Origin: Cylicocyclus nassatus
Taxonomy: Eukaryota; Nematoda; Chromadorea; Rhabditida; Strongylidae
Reading direction: 5' to 3'
Length of the DNA: 64,000 bases
Assembly: GCA_958299035.1 (NCBI GenBank)
Contig: CATQJL010000316.1
Location: 23,971,676-24,035,675, forward strand
Positions 12,123 through 22,419 of this stretch are shown piece by piece. The notes beneath the pieces are model-generated. The model was not told where the DNA came from. It made no database searches and saw only the letters and a list, made by a program, of their open reading frames with translations. Numbering within the stretch: position 1 is the stretch's first letter; each line of letters starts with the position of its first letter. The position numbers and the translations under genes were made by a program.

Positions 12123-12168
12123 TTCTCCGGCGCGGCTCTGCCAAATTTGGCAGAGCCGCGCCGGAGAA
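12123..12168. repeat. 46-bp perfect palindrome
   Basis: TTCTCCGGCGCGGCTCTGCC then AAATTT then the exact reverse complement, with no spacer (centre between 12145 and 12146). It could extrude as a cruciform. The same GCGCCGGAGAAAA block recurs around it. Confidence 0.9.
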
Positions 12169-12232
12169 AATTGCCAGGCGCGAGTCCGCCAGATTTGGAA
12201 GAGCCGCGCCGCAGAAAATGGGAGGGGTCCAG

Positions 12233-12615
12233 AGCACAATTGGGAGGTCTCCGGAGCAGAAAATGGGAGGTATCCGGAGCAGAAAATGGGAGGCCTTCGG
12301 AGCAGAAAATGGGAGGTCTCCGGAGCAAGAAAGGGAGGGCTCCGGAGCAGAAAATGGGAGGTATCCGGAGCAGAAAATGGGAGGTATCCGGAGCAGAAAA
12401 TGGGTGGTATCCGGAGCAGAAAATGGGAGGTCTCCGGAGCAAAAGATGGGAGGTCTCCGGAGCAGAAAATGGGAGGTATCCGGAGCAGAAGAAGGGAGGT
12501 CTCCGGAGCAGAAGATGGGAGGTCTCCGGAGCAGAAAATGGGAGGTATCCGGAGCAGAAAATGGAAGGTATCCGGAGCAGAAAATGGGAGCTTTCCGGAG
12601 CAGAAATGGGAGGGC
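12233..12615 (+). repeat. 23-bp minisatellite, about 16 units
   Basis: Unit AGGTATCCGGAGCAGAAAA plus TGGG, with GGTATCC/GGTCTCC variants. Because 23 is not a multiple of 3 and the unit has no stop in several frames, long open frames of about 190-235 codons run across the array in five of six frames, including both strands. These are repeat artefacts: their products are the same 23-residue repeat read in shifted phases, and none has a start context or homology. Confidence 0.9.
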
Positions 12616-13229
12616 TCCGGCGGACGAGTGGCAGACCCACCGCTGGGGAAACGCCGCGACCCTGCCATTTCTCCGGCGGAGGGGTCCTATCCGTTGTCTG
12701 AGATCTTTTTTTAATTCTCTGCTTTGGCCAGGTTCTGGCGGCTCAACCATGTCCAACCATGCGATGACCTCTCCCTATTGTCGTCCATAACCTATTTCTC
12801 ATCGCAGATAACTCTGCTCAAAAATGTCGTTTTTATTGCGCTGGAGCAACAAAGAGCATACTTCGAAGCGTGTTTCCATCTGTGATTGCGATAATTTAAG
12901 GGGTGTCCATTTGTCAAGCTTTTTGACCTTGCCCTGTTTGCGAAGATGTTTTCAAACTGTGCTATTTCGGCAGCTTGGTGATATTTTTTCGCAGTCATCA
13001 AAGTCTTCCTTGACGACTTCCGTTTCATTCCACGAAAAGGCCGTCCACATGATTACTTGTGAAAGCCCAGGCCTTCACAATACAATTCAATTTATGGACC
13101 GATTTGCACTTCATGGGAGGATCAGCTTCAGCGAATGCATTGCCCATATTGGTAGCTGCCATAGATGCCTTGTGTCCGAGTTTGGATTTATAAAAGGCAA
13201 GTAGTCAAAAATTTCTTTTTTCAGGGTGG

Positions 13230-14129
13230 TCTTTAAGGTCGCAAAAACTTGTGGTGATAGCAGCAGCTCCAAGATGTAGGATATTGACAAAAGCTAGAGT
13301 TTAGACCCTCAAGTGTTAGTCGTGACTGTTTCGCCAGGTTTGCAAAATGTGGCGTAAACCTGACGTACTTAAAAAGCGGAAATGCTTTGGAATGACCTAA
13401 TAAAATACTGCACTCCGGATTTTTTCTTTTTCTCTTCTCTTTGCGATAGCTAATGAGTCCGGATGATGCGATTGCATGTTTAACAAGGAAAGGATGCTCG
13501 ATCACCGTGGCCATTTGGAATGCGATGTATACTGTAAGATGCACCTCGAGACGCTGATTCCAAATCAATGCTCGATAATTTCGAAACGATCTTCTGAAGG
13601 ATTATGAACTTTTTCGTAGAAAATTTGCGTACCTTTGTGTAGCAAGAATCACCAAATTTGTTCTAAGTTACCATTTGAAGCTATTGAAGAGAATCTCAAA
13701 AAATTACTGTTGTATCATATCTATCTAAATCATATTCAGCACTTGAAAAGGAAAGAAAATTTCTATTGATGAATTTGACCCTCCGCAATAACGCAGTTTA
13801 TTCATGGAAAAATAATCATAACTCCATTCAGATTATCTTTTCGCAGATATGGAAAACAGCACTCGAACCAGCATTGAAAGGCGCATTTTTAGATATACAA
13901 ATCACTAGAATGGCCGCGATGACCAAGTATCCTTTCCTTGTAAGTAAAAGTCGTGTCTTTACAAATCCTCGAAAAACAGACTCCAAAGTTGCCATTCCTG
14001 GTAAAAACCTTTCGCTGAATTTAACTAGAAAACCATTTGAAAAATATTCCTTAGAACCGTCGGCACACCCTCCTTTACTCCGCTGTTGACGCTTCCTACT
14101 AGTTATTTATTTCGCATTTAAAATCAGCA
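13230..14129. other. Stretch with no gene seen; degraded element ends
   Basis: The block CGCAGATATGGAAAACAGC to CTTTCCTTGTAAG (13845-13945) looks like a small exon with splice sites. Part of it (AGATAT, then GACCAAGTAT.CTT.CCTTGTAAG) recurs at about 27450-27545, so it is repeat-derived. Nothing else stands out. Confidence 0.35.
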
Positions 14130-14582
14130 GGCAGTGTCCGGGCAAAAAGTCGATTTTGAGATTTTGTGCTTACTTGGGCCTATTCGCTACGCTGAATCCG
14201 AAAATGCACATTGTAGAGCGCGAAAATGGCGAAAAACGGCTCTAGCAGAGGAGGGAAATGAGCAGGTGGGCGGGGTCCTCCCCACTGCGAATTCACGTCC
14301 CCGGCTTCCGGAGCGACCTTCTCGCTTCCGGTTTCACGTCAATCATTCGCACTTGACCGGTGGCGATGTTAGGACGGCTAGCGGAATCGAGAAAATCGCT
14401 CCGAGAGCTGAGAGCGTGAAATCGCACTGGGGAAAGCCCCGCCCACCTGCTGATTTCCCTCCTGTGTTAGAGCCGTTTTTCGCCGTTTTCCCGCCTTCCA
14501 ATGTGGATTTTCGGATTCAGCATGGCGAGTAGGCCCGTATAAGCACAAAATCTCAAAATCGAGTTTTTGCCCGGACACTGCC
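14130..14582. mobile_element. Foldback element, GGCAGTGTCCGGGCAAAAA family, copy 1
   Basis: Left end GGCAGTGTCCGGGCAAAAA, right end its reverse complement TTTTTGCCCGGACACTGCC. The whole 453 bp folds back: CGATTTTGAGATTTTGTGC, GAATCCGAAAATGCACATT, GGCGAAAAACGGCTCTA and GAGGGAAATGAGCAGGTGGG all have inverted partners. Copy 2 is at 29847-30293. It ends 54 bp before the neprilysin exon at 14637. Confidence 0.85.
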
Positions 14583-14636
14583 TTTAGTGGGTCGTGAGCG
14601 GACTAGGACGGATCAGCGTTTTATTATGCCTTGCAG

Positions 14637-14801
14637 GATTACGGCAGCTTCCCACTCATTGACGAAGAGCACTCTAATGATGATGGGAACTACGAAGTGA
14701 ACCTGACCGACTTACTGATCTATTTTAACAAAAACAGAACGACAACTAGGTTGCTGGTGCCGATTGTTGTCCACCGCGAAAATGACACCGCAGTGCTTGA
14801 A
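14637..14801 (+). CDS. Neprilysin-like M13 peptidase, third visible exon
   Basis: Exon of 165 bp (55 codons, phase 0 at both ends) between TATGCCTTGCAG and a GTTAGT donor. It follows the exon at 10235 in frame, giving RRIRDYGSFPLIDEE at the join. It encodes YEVNLTDLLIYFNKN and LVPIVVHRENDTAVLE. Family knowledge: M13 N-domains have a yGgwP segment, a helix like the one seen here, then a strand with a v-x-x-D-x-K/R-N-S turn; HRENDTAVL matches that turn. The next expected segment (D-Q-P-x-L-x-L-P) is not clearly found. Confidence 0.85.
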
Positions 14802-16302
14802 GTTAGTTTCTTACTAATTTTATGCCCCATTACTTAGGATTCATGAAGTACTAACGTTCAAGTAAGAGTTTTTTTTGTGATTCGGTCTCGTAGTCGTATA
14901 AAATCTCCAAGTTTTGCACGTTGTCTTTCGTTCATGAATTTGAATAGACGTAACTCAAACGGAAAACTTAGTTTTGCATGATTTTGCATAATGACATGTG
15001 ATCAATGCTCTTAATTCTATTCTTGCTGCGACGAGCCACTCTGACATCTCTTCACTGCTTCAAGGCAATATTATAAGTTCTCATCACTGTAAATTCTCTT
15101 ATGCATTTTATGACTGAAAAATACGTGATAGCATTTTAGTGGTGAAATGTTTAAGTTCACAGGCCGTAGAGTGTGTAGCAACTCTCAACTGCTACAAAAC
15201 AATAAAATTACCTTATACAAAGCGGAGATCGCCACTAGGAACTCTCAGAGACACCTTCCACCTAAATTTTCAACTTCCGTGTTTCTGTCGTATCAGGGGC
15301 TTCTCATGTCCTTGATTATGAATATCAAGTCGAAAATCTGCGAAAAAACCCCGGCAATCCCGTTCCGCAGACTGCCGGGCGAGTTCTGCGTAACGGTGAT
15401 TTTCTGAGTGGCACGATTGGGCGGGACGGACGTCACGCCCACTCAAAGGAGGAGCCAACGTGGCGAATCTTTCATTTGAAGCAATTTTCGAAGCAGTTTT
15501 CTCGCTTTGGAAGCAGCTTTTGGCAGCGCGAATGGGCAAGTATATAACTGGGGGCCTGCTACTGTCAGGCATGAAAATCTCATCGAACTGTTGACTGGAG
15601 GGTGCCTTTCAGCACTGTGCCAGTAAATGATTCTGTCTTCGTTCATACTCAACCTTTCTAATCATTGTTTTCACCATTGTTTTGGAGGCATGATGTTAGT
15701 GGCCGAAGGTCTTGACATTAATTTCTTGTTCAAAGTAGTCCGCGTAAATTTATTTGCGTATACCTTACACCTGTCAGATCCCCATTTGTTCAAAAAAGTC
15801 AGGTTTCAACTGTTCAAGTAAGGTTTACAAAACTTGGTTTGGTTTTGCCTATTATTATCACGTAAGAGTGAAATGTTGAGCAGCAAATTTATTATTAGTT
15901 CATATCTTACACCAATTGAATCCCCATTCTACGTACAATATTTTGTCACCTGTTCCCTCCCTCTTGTGCTTATTCAGACCCTATTTTTCGTTAACGTAGA
16001 CATTTACTAATAGTATGCGAACGATGTAGTAAAAAATACATATGTTATGACTTACTTTCCAATTCTGCGTGGAAAGCGAGACATCCTTGATAGCCTCTTC
16101 ATTGTCGTAATTCTGACAACGATAGAGTCGACCTAATAATGTTTTTCTTACCGCAATCTTTGCGGTGCTTGGCGGTATCAAGCAGGGTCGATTAAAAGCT
16201 GTGGCACACGACCGAACAGATACGACCCCATCCTCCACGAGTTGTGTCTTAATAGAACCCCTTTGAATCACAGTTCAAAGTTTATACCTACGTAAGCATG
16301 AT
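14802..16302. other. Stretch with no gene seen; GC-rich patch with TATA-like site
   Basis: A GC-rich patch at about 15340-15580 holds GGGCGGGACGGACGTCACGC, CGCCCACTCAAAGGAG and, 100 bp later, AAGTATATAACTGG. This arrangement could be the promoter part of a retroelement LTR, but no TG...CA ends or partner were found. The rest shows no exon or repeat structure. Confidence 0.25.
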
Positions 16303-16579
16303 GAAGAGGTCCCGCCAAGCATAATAAGCATAATTTTGTAGTCACCAAAACGCTCGTAGAATGACTTTGGCGATTTTTGAAGTTATCAAATGCTAGGCTT
16401 TAGCTAAGACGGTCATGTTGAAACATAGTTAAGTTTGTTTTGAAGATGAGGCTACCTCGTTTTGCGAAATGACCGTCTTAGCTAAAGCCTAGCATTTGAT
16501 AACTTCAAAAATCGCCAAAGTCATTCTACGAGCGTTTTGGTGACTACAAAATTTGTTATTATGCTTGGGGACCTCTTCT
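16303..16579. mobile_element. Foldback element of 277 bp
   Basis: Arms of about 110 bp: GAAGAGGTCC, CAAGCATAATAAGCATAA, GTAGTCACCAAAACGCTCG, GAATGACTTTGGCGATTTTT, GAAGTTATCAAATGCTAGGC and AGCTAAGACGGTCAT each have near-exact inverted partners on the right. A loop of about 45 bp separates the arms. The high arm identity suggests a recent insertion. No coding sequence. Confidence 0.85.
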
Positions 16580-16984
16580 GTGACTATGGTTCCAGCGATT
16601 GCTTAGACGAGTAAAGGCAGTCGGGCTTAAATCACGTTTTCTAAGACGAAAATCAGGCTGTAGAACCATATACGAATCATTCACCAAAACCTCTTTTGTG
16701 AAATGTTAAGGTGTGGCTGCCACACTTTCTTTAGAGTTGTGCCACACCTCATTAAGTCGCCTTTCACACTAGCCCAAGTCTAGATTTAGGGATAACCCTA
16801 ATCGTCTTCATTGAAGGATAAAGGATAAAGAATTCGGGCGTCTTCAATTCTTTACCCTCTACGGCGTGCGCCGAACGCACACTACGTAGTCGAAGAGGCA
16901 AATGTATGCATGCGAGAGCCTTATACATGACTTGCAGGACCAGCCAATCACCATGTCAGTGCTTTATCCTCTCAGAATGGCTCT

Positions 16985-17085
16985 GGTACCAATTTAGTTG
17001 TGGGCGCGGTTGTCCCAGCGGCGGGATCGAACCTGCGTCCGACCTGGCTAGCGGCGCCTCATACCGCTACGCCGCTCGTCCGCTC
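16985..17085 (-). repeat. tRNA-derived SINE with A and B boxes
   Basis: On the - strand GGACGAGCGGCGTAGCGG then TATGAGGCGCCGCTAG forms an A-box region, and GCAGGTTCGATCCCGCC is a near-consensus B box (GGTTCGATCCC) about 35 bp downstream. The T-stem has one mismatch and no good acceptor stem closes, so a working tRNA is unlikely. The 5' part matches the block at 2015-2110. Confidence 0.6.
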
Positions 17086-17476
17086 ATCGTTTCATTAGTC
17101 TGAGTAAAGATAGTGGAATCACAACCACTGAAAACGGATGTTAGGCTAAACGAGGTCTCGCTGACCGCTGGGTACACACTTTGTAGTTGTTCGAAGTGGG
17201 ATCTGTGGTTGGTGCCAACAAGGAATAGTGTTTGTCAAGTGCAAAAAGAAGTAAGAACTCATCTTTAAACAAAGTCGACTATGTTTGTACATGTGAGTAA
17301 TTCGGTTTTGAAAACTTCACTGTTGAAAGTCAACCTCCGGGAGCTATATGACGCGCTGATAACGAAACTGATATTCATTATGCTTATAATGCCTTTTCTC
17401 ATGCTTACGGTAGGTATGCGGGGATGCATCGATACCTGAGTGTTTTCGTATCTCACGTAAGGAATTATTGACATAA

Positions 17477-18183
17477 TCATAACTTATAATAACGGGCTAA
17501 GGTTGTTTACGTGTTTTTGTGTGTGTGTATGTCTGTGTGTCTGTCTGTAACGAAATTCGTAGAGCGAGTTCCAGCCAACGTCCTGAGCCCAAATTTTGCA
17601 CATCGCATGCGACCAACATAAGAGCCTACCGTGCAAAAGCACGAGTAGTTTTGTTGGATGGATCCCTTAGAAAATGCACGTCAAACGGAACCACTTGGGT
17701 TCTGGCCAGCAAAATTGGTTCCGTATCACCACTTTTTGCAAAGTCGGAGATGTGTTTGGCATGCTGATGTGCAAGCCATGAATTTAGTCCAAAAAAGTGG
17801 ACAAAAGTTTACTACTTTACGAGAACGACGCCAAAAAGAAATGGTTGCGTAAATGGTTAATTTGCCATGGTTTTACCTGAGCATTCGAGAAGAATTTTGC
17901 ACAGAGATGTAGCTCACTTGCCTACTGTCCTTATGGCAGCTATCAAGCCAGAAAGAGTCCAAAAACCTATTCAAATTTGTATTTGTTCTTCTGCGAAAAG
18001 TTTCGTCCACGCGAAAACACCGATCTTACATGAAAAAGCAATTGGGATGGATAGTTGTTTACATTTTACTCGCGATAATCGGCACTGCGCGGTGAGTTTC
18101 ATTGCCATCATTAGTCAAGAATGAGTAAGGCATATGAAGTAAGACCAGTGCGAGCCTCTGCGAAGCAGAGGTGACGCACTGGT
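17477..18183 (+). mobile_element. Microsatellite-bearing, hairpin-ended element, copy 1
   Basis: Starts TCATAACTTATAATAACGGG (after AA) and ends with the hairpin ACCAGTGCGAGCCTCTGC...GACGCACTGGT. Near the 5' end a TG-rich tract passes into GTCTGTCTGTAACGAAATTC. Then the shared body: CCAGCCAACG, CCCAAATTTTGCACA, GCAAAAGCACGAG and, near the 3' end, TTGTTTACATTTTACTCG. It matches the copies at 49257 and 50097 along its length. It has no TIRs and no coding frame. TC start, terminal hairpin and internal microsatellite are traits of Helitron/Helentron-type non-autonomous elements; that class is an inference. Confidence 0.75.
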
Positions 18184-18628
18184 TACTAATAATCACGTTT
18201 TCATTATCACCAAGTCACCTCAACCACGACCCCCTATCCTCTCTCAAGCTTCATTACGACCTCTCGGTGTGGCGTGCCACACTTTAGAGAGACTTTGGTG
18301 CAAAGTGTTGATCTCATTAACGTTGAACGCATTTGAGCACCATGAAAATATGACGTTTTGCTCCTCATGAGAATGAAAGTGCCTACCTGCGCTTGCCGAC
18401 TCCCATAGACGCCCACCGGTGCCAGCTTTTAGCAGCTTCTGCCGGCGCGGAATAGTTCTTCTGACCTTTCTTGATATACCGCACTGACGCACTCAAAATA
18501 ACTTCACATATCCTTAAACAAAGAGCGTGTATAGTCAACAGTCCTCTACAAATAATCAAAGTTCTGATTCTATAAAGCAAACTCCACAGCGTTTATGGCA
18601 GTGATTCTAATGACTAGATGTTTTGCAG
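18184..18628. other. Stretch with no gene seen
   Basis: Contains a small palindrome GTGTGGCGTGCCACAC near 18268. This motif also occurs in altered form near 51020. Otherwise nothing. Confidence 0.3.
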
Positions 18629-18682
18629 TTTCCTCCGAGTGAGCAAAGAGATAGAGCCTTTGACGTCAATAAAATCAAATTG
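18629..18682 (+). CDS. Possible neprilysin exon (18 codons)
   Basis: A 54-bp open block after TGTTTTGCAG and before GTAAGT, phase 0 at both ends. It encodes FPPSEQRDRAFDVNKIKL. The phase fits the exon ending at 14801, and the position is where M13 proteins have the D-Q-P...LP segment, but the residue match is weak. It could belong to the neprilysin gene or be chance. Confidence 0.35.
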
Positions 18683-19716
18683 GTAAGTTCAACTAAAAGG
18701 CTTTTTTATGCTGTGCACAATTTTTTGAGTTAGTTTTGCCTCTCACTTGGTCAGAATAATTCTATGAACGCGATGAACACGACATGAACATAACACAGAC
18801 ACAGATGTGAAACCTCCTACCATGGTTTTATGTGAGAGGCGATACCTGAAATGTGGTTTTCGTCCTTTTGTACAGTAGCTTGTGATAAAGTCACGGTAGT
18901 GAGGCCCTTGAAAATTTGACACAAATCGCGCAAGGCCCATGTGAAATGTGTATACTTGAGTAAATTTATCTTGATAGAAAAGGAAAAATTAGAATATGGC
19001 AGCGTCTCTGGCAATCGTAAATTTAATATGTCGCCTGTATAAAACTTCTGGCGGTGCGGCGTTATGGAACAAATTACGCCGCATTTCCCTACGGTACTGA
19101 GGACTTGGGTTGCGTCGTTCTATTTGCAGCCGCAGAGAAGCTAGCATTGCTCCAACGGATTGAGCCTTCCTGCACATGGAGTTGTGCAGGCGAATCGCGA
19201 CGCAGCGTAAAGATTAAAAGTGAAGTGGAACGAAGATAGAGAATGAAATAGGTAAGGTATATCAAGGTGTTTGTAACAGTATAAATGCAATGCGACTGGG
19301 TCAAGATTGAAGAGGAAAAAAAGCGAAGTTGGTTTCTTTTGGAAAAGAAGTTGTTGGTGGGGACTCTCCGTCTCTTTTTTCTACTAGTTTCGTGTTCCTA
19401 GTTTCGTGTTCCCCCTAAATACCTTCGTATTTAGACTCGGCCTTTAATTCATCTCTAGCAATCATCTATCTTTTCATTTTTTGATTTTTTTACTGCATTT
19501 ATACAGTTTGAACATCTTCTCAGGGCGTAGCAGTACGGATTGGTCCAATTCGCTGGCAATAGCTGCCACACGAACACACGAGTTTAAAAAGCTGTTTTAA
19601 CTAAGTTATTAAGAAAAATTGGAAAATGTGCGTTTGACTACGCCTTACGAAGACAAATCTTTACAAATTTGTATAGAATCATCTTTAACCTTCCTCTAGA
19701 CTTAAAATTGCACAAA

Positions 19717-20094
19717 TGTTGGATGGCGCAGATCACCGACCTACCGATCTCCAGTGGCGGGAAGAAAAACCCGCGCTGACCCCTTCAGCAGGCTATAAAT
19801 ACCGGTGGATAGGGGAGAGCAGGCAGAGCGTGAAGAGAGCGCTCCAGGGAGTTCAAACGAGCCATCGAAGAGAGGTCAACCTCCCCCCTCCCCCTTAGAT
19901 AGATAGAAGCTAGAGAACCCTGGAGCGGGCCGGATCGGGTCAGAAGGACCAATATTCGTTGTTGAGTGTTCATGTTGTTCAAGTTATTCAAGTTATTCTT
20001 TTTCATTGTTGCCGTAAAGATAAATATCTTTATTCTAACCGTGTCTTTATCGATCGATCTCAAACCGTCAAATCACTAGACAACCCTCGTTACA
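19717..20094 (+). repeat. Solo LTR of a retrotransposon
   Basis: The 378-bp segment begins TGTTGGATGGC and ends CTCGTTACA, with CAAA directly on both sides (19713-19716 and 20095-20098) as a possible 4-bp target duplication. A TATA box (GGCTATAAATACC) lies near 19791, followed by a GC-rich transcribed region and an AT-rich 3' third (AAAGATAAATATCTTTATTC). This order (TATA, R, U5) is that of a Gypsy or BEL type LTR. No internal domain, primer-binding site or second LTR is present. Confidence 0.6.
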
Positions 20095-20140
20095 CAAAAA
20101 ATTAGAGCTAGCATTAATCTCAAGCATCTTTTTTCTACAG

Positions 20141-20200
20141 AAAACCATGCTCCTATTAGACAAAAGTATCAAGTATTCTAAATGCGTGTCAATAATGGAA
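20141..20200 (+). CDS. Possible neprilysin exon (20 codons)
   Basis: A 60-bp open block after TTTTTTCTACAG and before a GTTAAC donor, phase 0 at both ends. It encodes KTMLLLDKSIKYSKCVSIME. It could join the exon at 18629 in frame and would fall in the helical part of the M13 N-domain, but the sequence match is weak and the donor is non-ideal. Confidence 0.25.
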
Positions 20201-20728
20201 GTTAACATCATTTGGAATTATAAAGCGTCTTATAAGCGGAAATTTCCTCATGAATCATCCGAACTAGTTACATGCATCTATTTGAACAAGTCTTTTTTGA
20301 TATCTTTCATGTTAGAAGAACTTTGATCACCTAAAAGGTTTTGCATCGATACACAAAGTCGCTGCTCGTAGCAAGTAGTTTTCACAAAAGATTTATGTCA
20401 GAAGCACAGTTTCAAGCGCAACTAGACTATGTGGAATTATCAAGAGCACCAATCACACCAGAAAACGGTCTAGATAAGGTCTTTTTCTCACCAGCGGTAG
20501 AGCAAAGTGTAATTTAATCAACCATCATGACTTATAATAAGCCGCTAATTTGTCGGTCTGTAAGTGTCTTTTACGAAATTACAGTGAGGAATGATTTACA
20601 TTGCTTAAATGCATGTGAGAGTTGCAAAACAAGTAAGGTCCATTTCTGTAATTACTTTGCGGTCTCCTCCATCAAGGAATGATGAAGGCCAAGATCATTA
20701 CGTAAGTTTACCTACACTTTTCATGATA

Positions 20729-20768
20729 GCCAGTGCGAACCTCTGCTTCGCAGAGGTGAAGCACTGGT
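20729..20768 (+). repeat. Orphan 3' hairpin of the microsatellite-bearing family
   Basis: GCCAGTGCGAACCTCTGCTT and its pairing half GCAGAGGTGAAGCACTGGT, the same terminal hairpin that ends the elements at 18183, 50096 and 50797. The loop is altered (CTTCG rather than CGAAG). The rest of the element is not recognised upstream. Confidence 0.6.
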
Positions 20769-21085
20769 AAAATAATATTTTGCGAGGATTGACCTTGCCC
20801 ATGTGTAATCGTTTGCACCGCGTCATCAGTCTCAAACAATGAACATAAGATGTTCAAAAAGTTTCAGATATTTGGAATTGGAAATACAGGAGAATTTCGG
20901 TCTCGTAATTTATAGGAAAGGATCAAATTCGATGTCAGTAGAGTAGTTATGTCAGTATTTTGTGCCTTCAGATTCTGTGGTGGAGACTGTTGTAGTCCTT
21001 GTCTGTTGAGTTGAACCGGACACAGTGGAATATTCAGTAGTTTATTAGCTGATCAGAATAGTGAATGAATCAAATGGCTACGGTA

Positions 21086-21244
<159 letters not shown>

Positions 21245-21433
21245 GCCTCTGAGAACGTACCACTCGGTACCAGGCACCTAGGAAAGCTCTATGAGAACGG
21301 GAGGGAAACTCATGGGAAAGTGGGTTTGAAACTAATAACCGGACAAGATATCGAATTACAATGGAAAACAGTGATAGGACAATACAAAACAAATGCAGTG
21401 CATAATACATCACTCCCCAAGAGAGACTTGATT

Positions 21434-21471
21434 GACCTAACGTTTCGACATTGTCGTCGTTACCAGAGGTC
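21434..21471 (-). ncRNA. Hammerhead-like motif, copy 3 (degraded)
   Basis: On the - strand GACCTCTGGTAACGACGAC then AATGTCGAAACGTTAGGTC. The closing stem GACCT/AGGTC and the GAAAC box are kept and GAC-AAT-GTC can pair, but the CTGATGA box is changed to CTGGTAA. It is homologous to the better copies at 52270 and 57997. Confidence 0.35.
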
Positions 21472-22211
21472 TGAAAACGGATTGCAGGCTCTTTGACTTG
21501 CTCACCATACTTTCAAGCGCCTCCTCCCACTCTGTCAGCCTAGACCTAGTCCCAGCATGAGATCCTCAATAATAAATAAATGAATAAAGTCTCCACCACA
21601 GAATCTGAAGGCACAAAATACTGACATAACTACTCTACTGACATCTTATCATGCCCAGATATAAAGACAAAAGAGCATTTAACTTAAAGATCAACTTCGA
21701 GTTATTGTCTTCCTTGATATTCGTGTTTAGGTTATAGCCTTGTGTGTCCATACAAATTCGACGTGCTATTTACAAAATTTACTAAAGGACTTATTCGACG
21801 TTCATGCCCTAAAACAAAAGATAAAGTCCTCAATCAAGCCAAAAGAAAATATATGGACAGTGCCTATGAAGCTCAAACAACTGAATAAATCTTACTCTTC
21901 AGTAAGTGTTTCTCTTTGAAAGAGCTTACTCCACAGCATTTTCGCTAAACTCAACAAGCAAACTCTGAAATTTTAAATTTATTCACCAGCTATTTAGGAT
22001 CTATAAAGTCAGATATGTCTTCCAAAATGAGCATCAACATCAAATCTGTCAAATCTATGTACGGTTGTTGCGGCTCGGCAGGACCAGTACAACTAGCCGT
22101 GTGCTCAACTGCCATCATTCCAACTTCGCACCCTGAAATCTTGCGCGTATACTTGTAACGTGCCCTCGGCATGTCCACACGAGGTTACATTACACTAACA
22201 GATACCCGTAT

Positions 22212-22419
22212 AAGGCCCCGGACAGACTTCACACGATTTGATCGTCGCGACTGAATCGCGACGAGACAACTGTTACAAAATCATTCCATGCCGATCAACT
22301 TGCATTTCGGTTGTAATACTTTTTCAGCCCGAAATTTTTGAATGTGAAATGAAAATAAATGGAAATGTCGGCGATTGAGTCGCGACGATCAAATCGCGTG
22401 AAATCTGTCCGGGGCCTAA
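22212..22419. mobile_element. MITE of about 208 bp with 49-bp TIRs
   Basis: Left TTAGGCCCCGGACAGA-type end (here TAAGGCCCCGGACAGAC), then TTTGATCGTCGCGACTGAAT. The right end is the inverted form ending TCTGTCCGGGGCCTAA. The two arms differ at only a few positions; the centre is AT-rich. No coding capacity. Confidence 0.85.

Larger units (their letters stand above)
11960..12703. mobile_element. TIR element carrying a 23-bp minisatellite
   Basis: The ends are imperfect inverted repeats of about 31 bp: left CTTAGACAATCG then GGACCCCTCCGCCGGA; right the reverse complement TCCGGCGGAGGGGTCC then GTTGTCTGAG. The right part of each TIR (GGACCCCTCCGCCGGA) is identical. It lies within the mariner transposase relic, so it is younger. 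Inside are a 46-bp perfect palindrome and a 23-bp tandem array. ATC flanks both ends, a possible 3-bp target duplication. Confidence 0.65.
11815..13200 (-). pseudogene. Mariner transposase relic, interrupted by a TIR element
   Basis: Reading the - strand from about 13200 downwards, fragments of a mariner transposase appear in order. First comes a helix-turn-helix-like piece (KLGHKASMAATNMGNAF). Next is the linker LDKWTPLKLSQSQMETR with VCSLLLQRNKND at about 12830-12920, then ICDEK and DNRERSSHGWTWLS near 12720-12810, the ITGDEKW...NRKR...W region. After a gap comes HYNLLRPGCRIAAESHID, then LKIVHQKLNRPALINRNGI near 11815-11915, the region before the HDNARPH motif. Stops and frame changes are present, and the HDNARPH part is missing where the relic meets the element ending at 11795. 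The gap (11960-12703) is a separate TIR insertion. Mariner transposases move DNA by TA-targeted cut and paste; this copy cannot be active. Confidence 0.75.

Noticed and set aside
11948..12790. Several 190-235-codon open frames on both strands
   Set aside because: They are created by the 23-bp minisatellite, whose units lack stops in most phases; the products are the same repeat read in shifted frames.
13845..13945. Possible neprilysin exon between 10374 and 14637
   Set aside because: It has acceptor- and donor-like edges, but part of it recurs near 27450-27545, and the exons at 10235 and 14637 already join in phase without it.
16985..17085. Intact tRNA gene on the - strand
   Set aside because: A and B boxes are good, but the T stem has a mismatch and no acceptor stem closes; a related truncated copy at 2015 points to a SINE.
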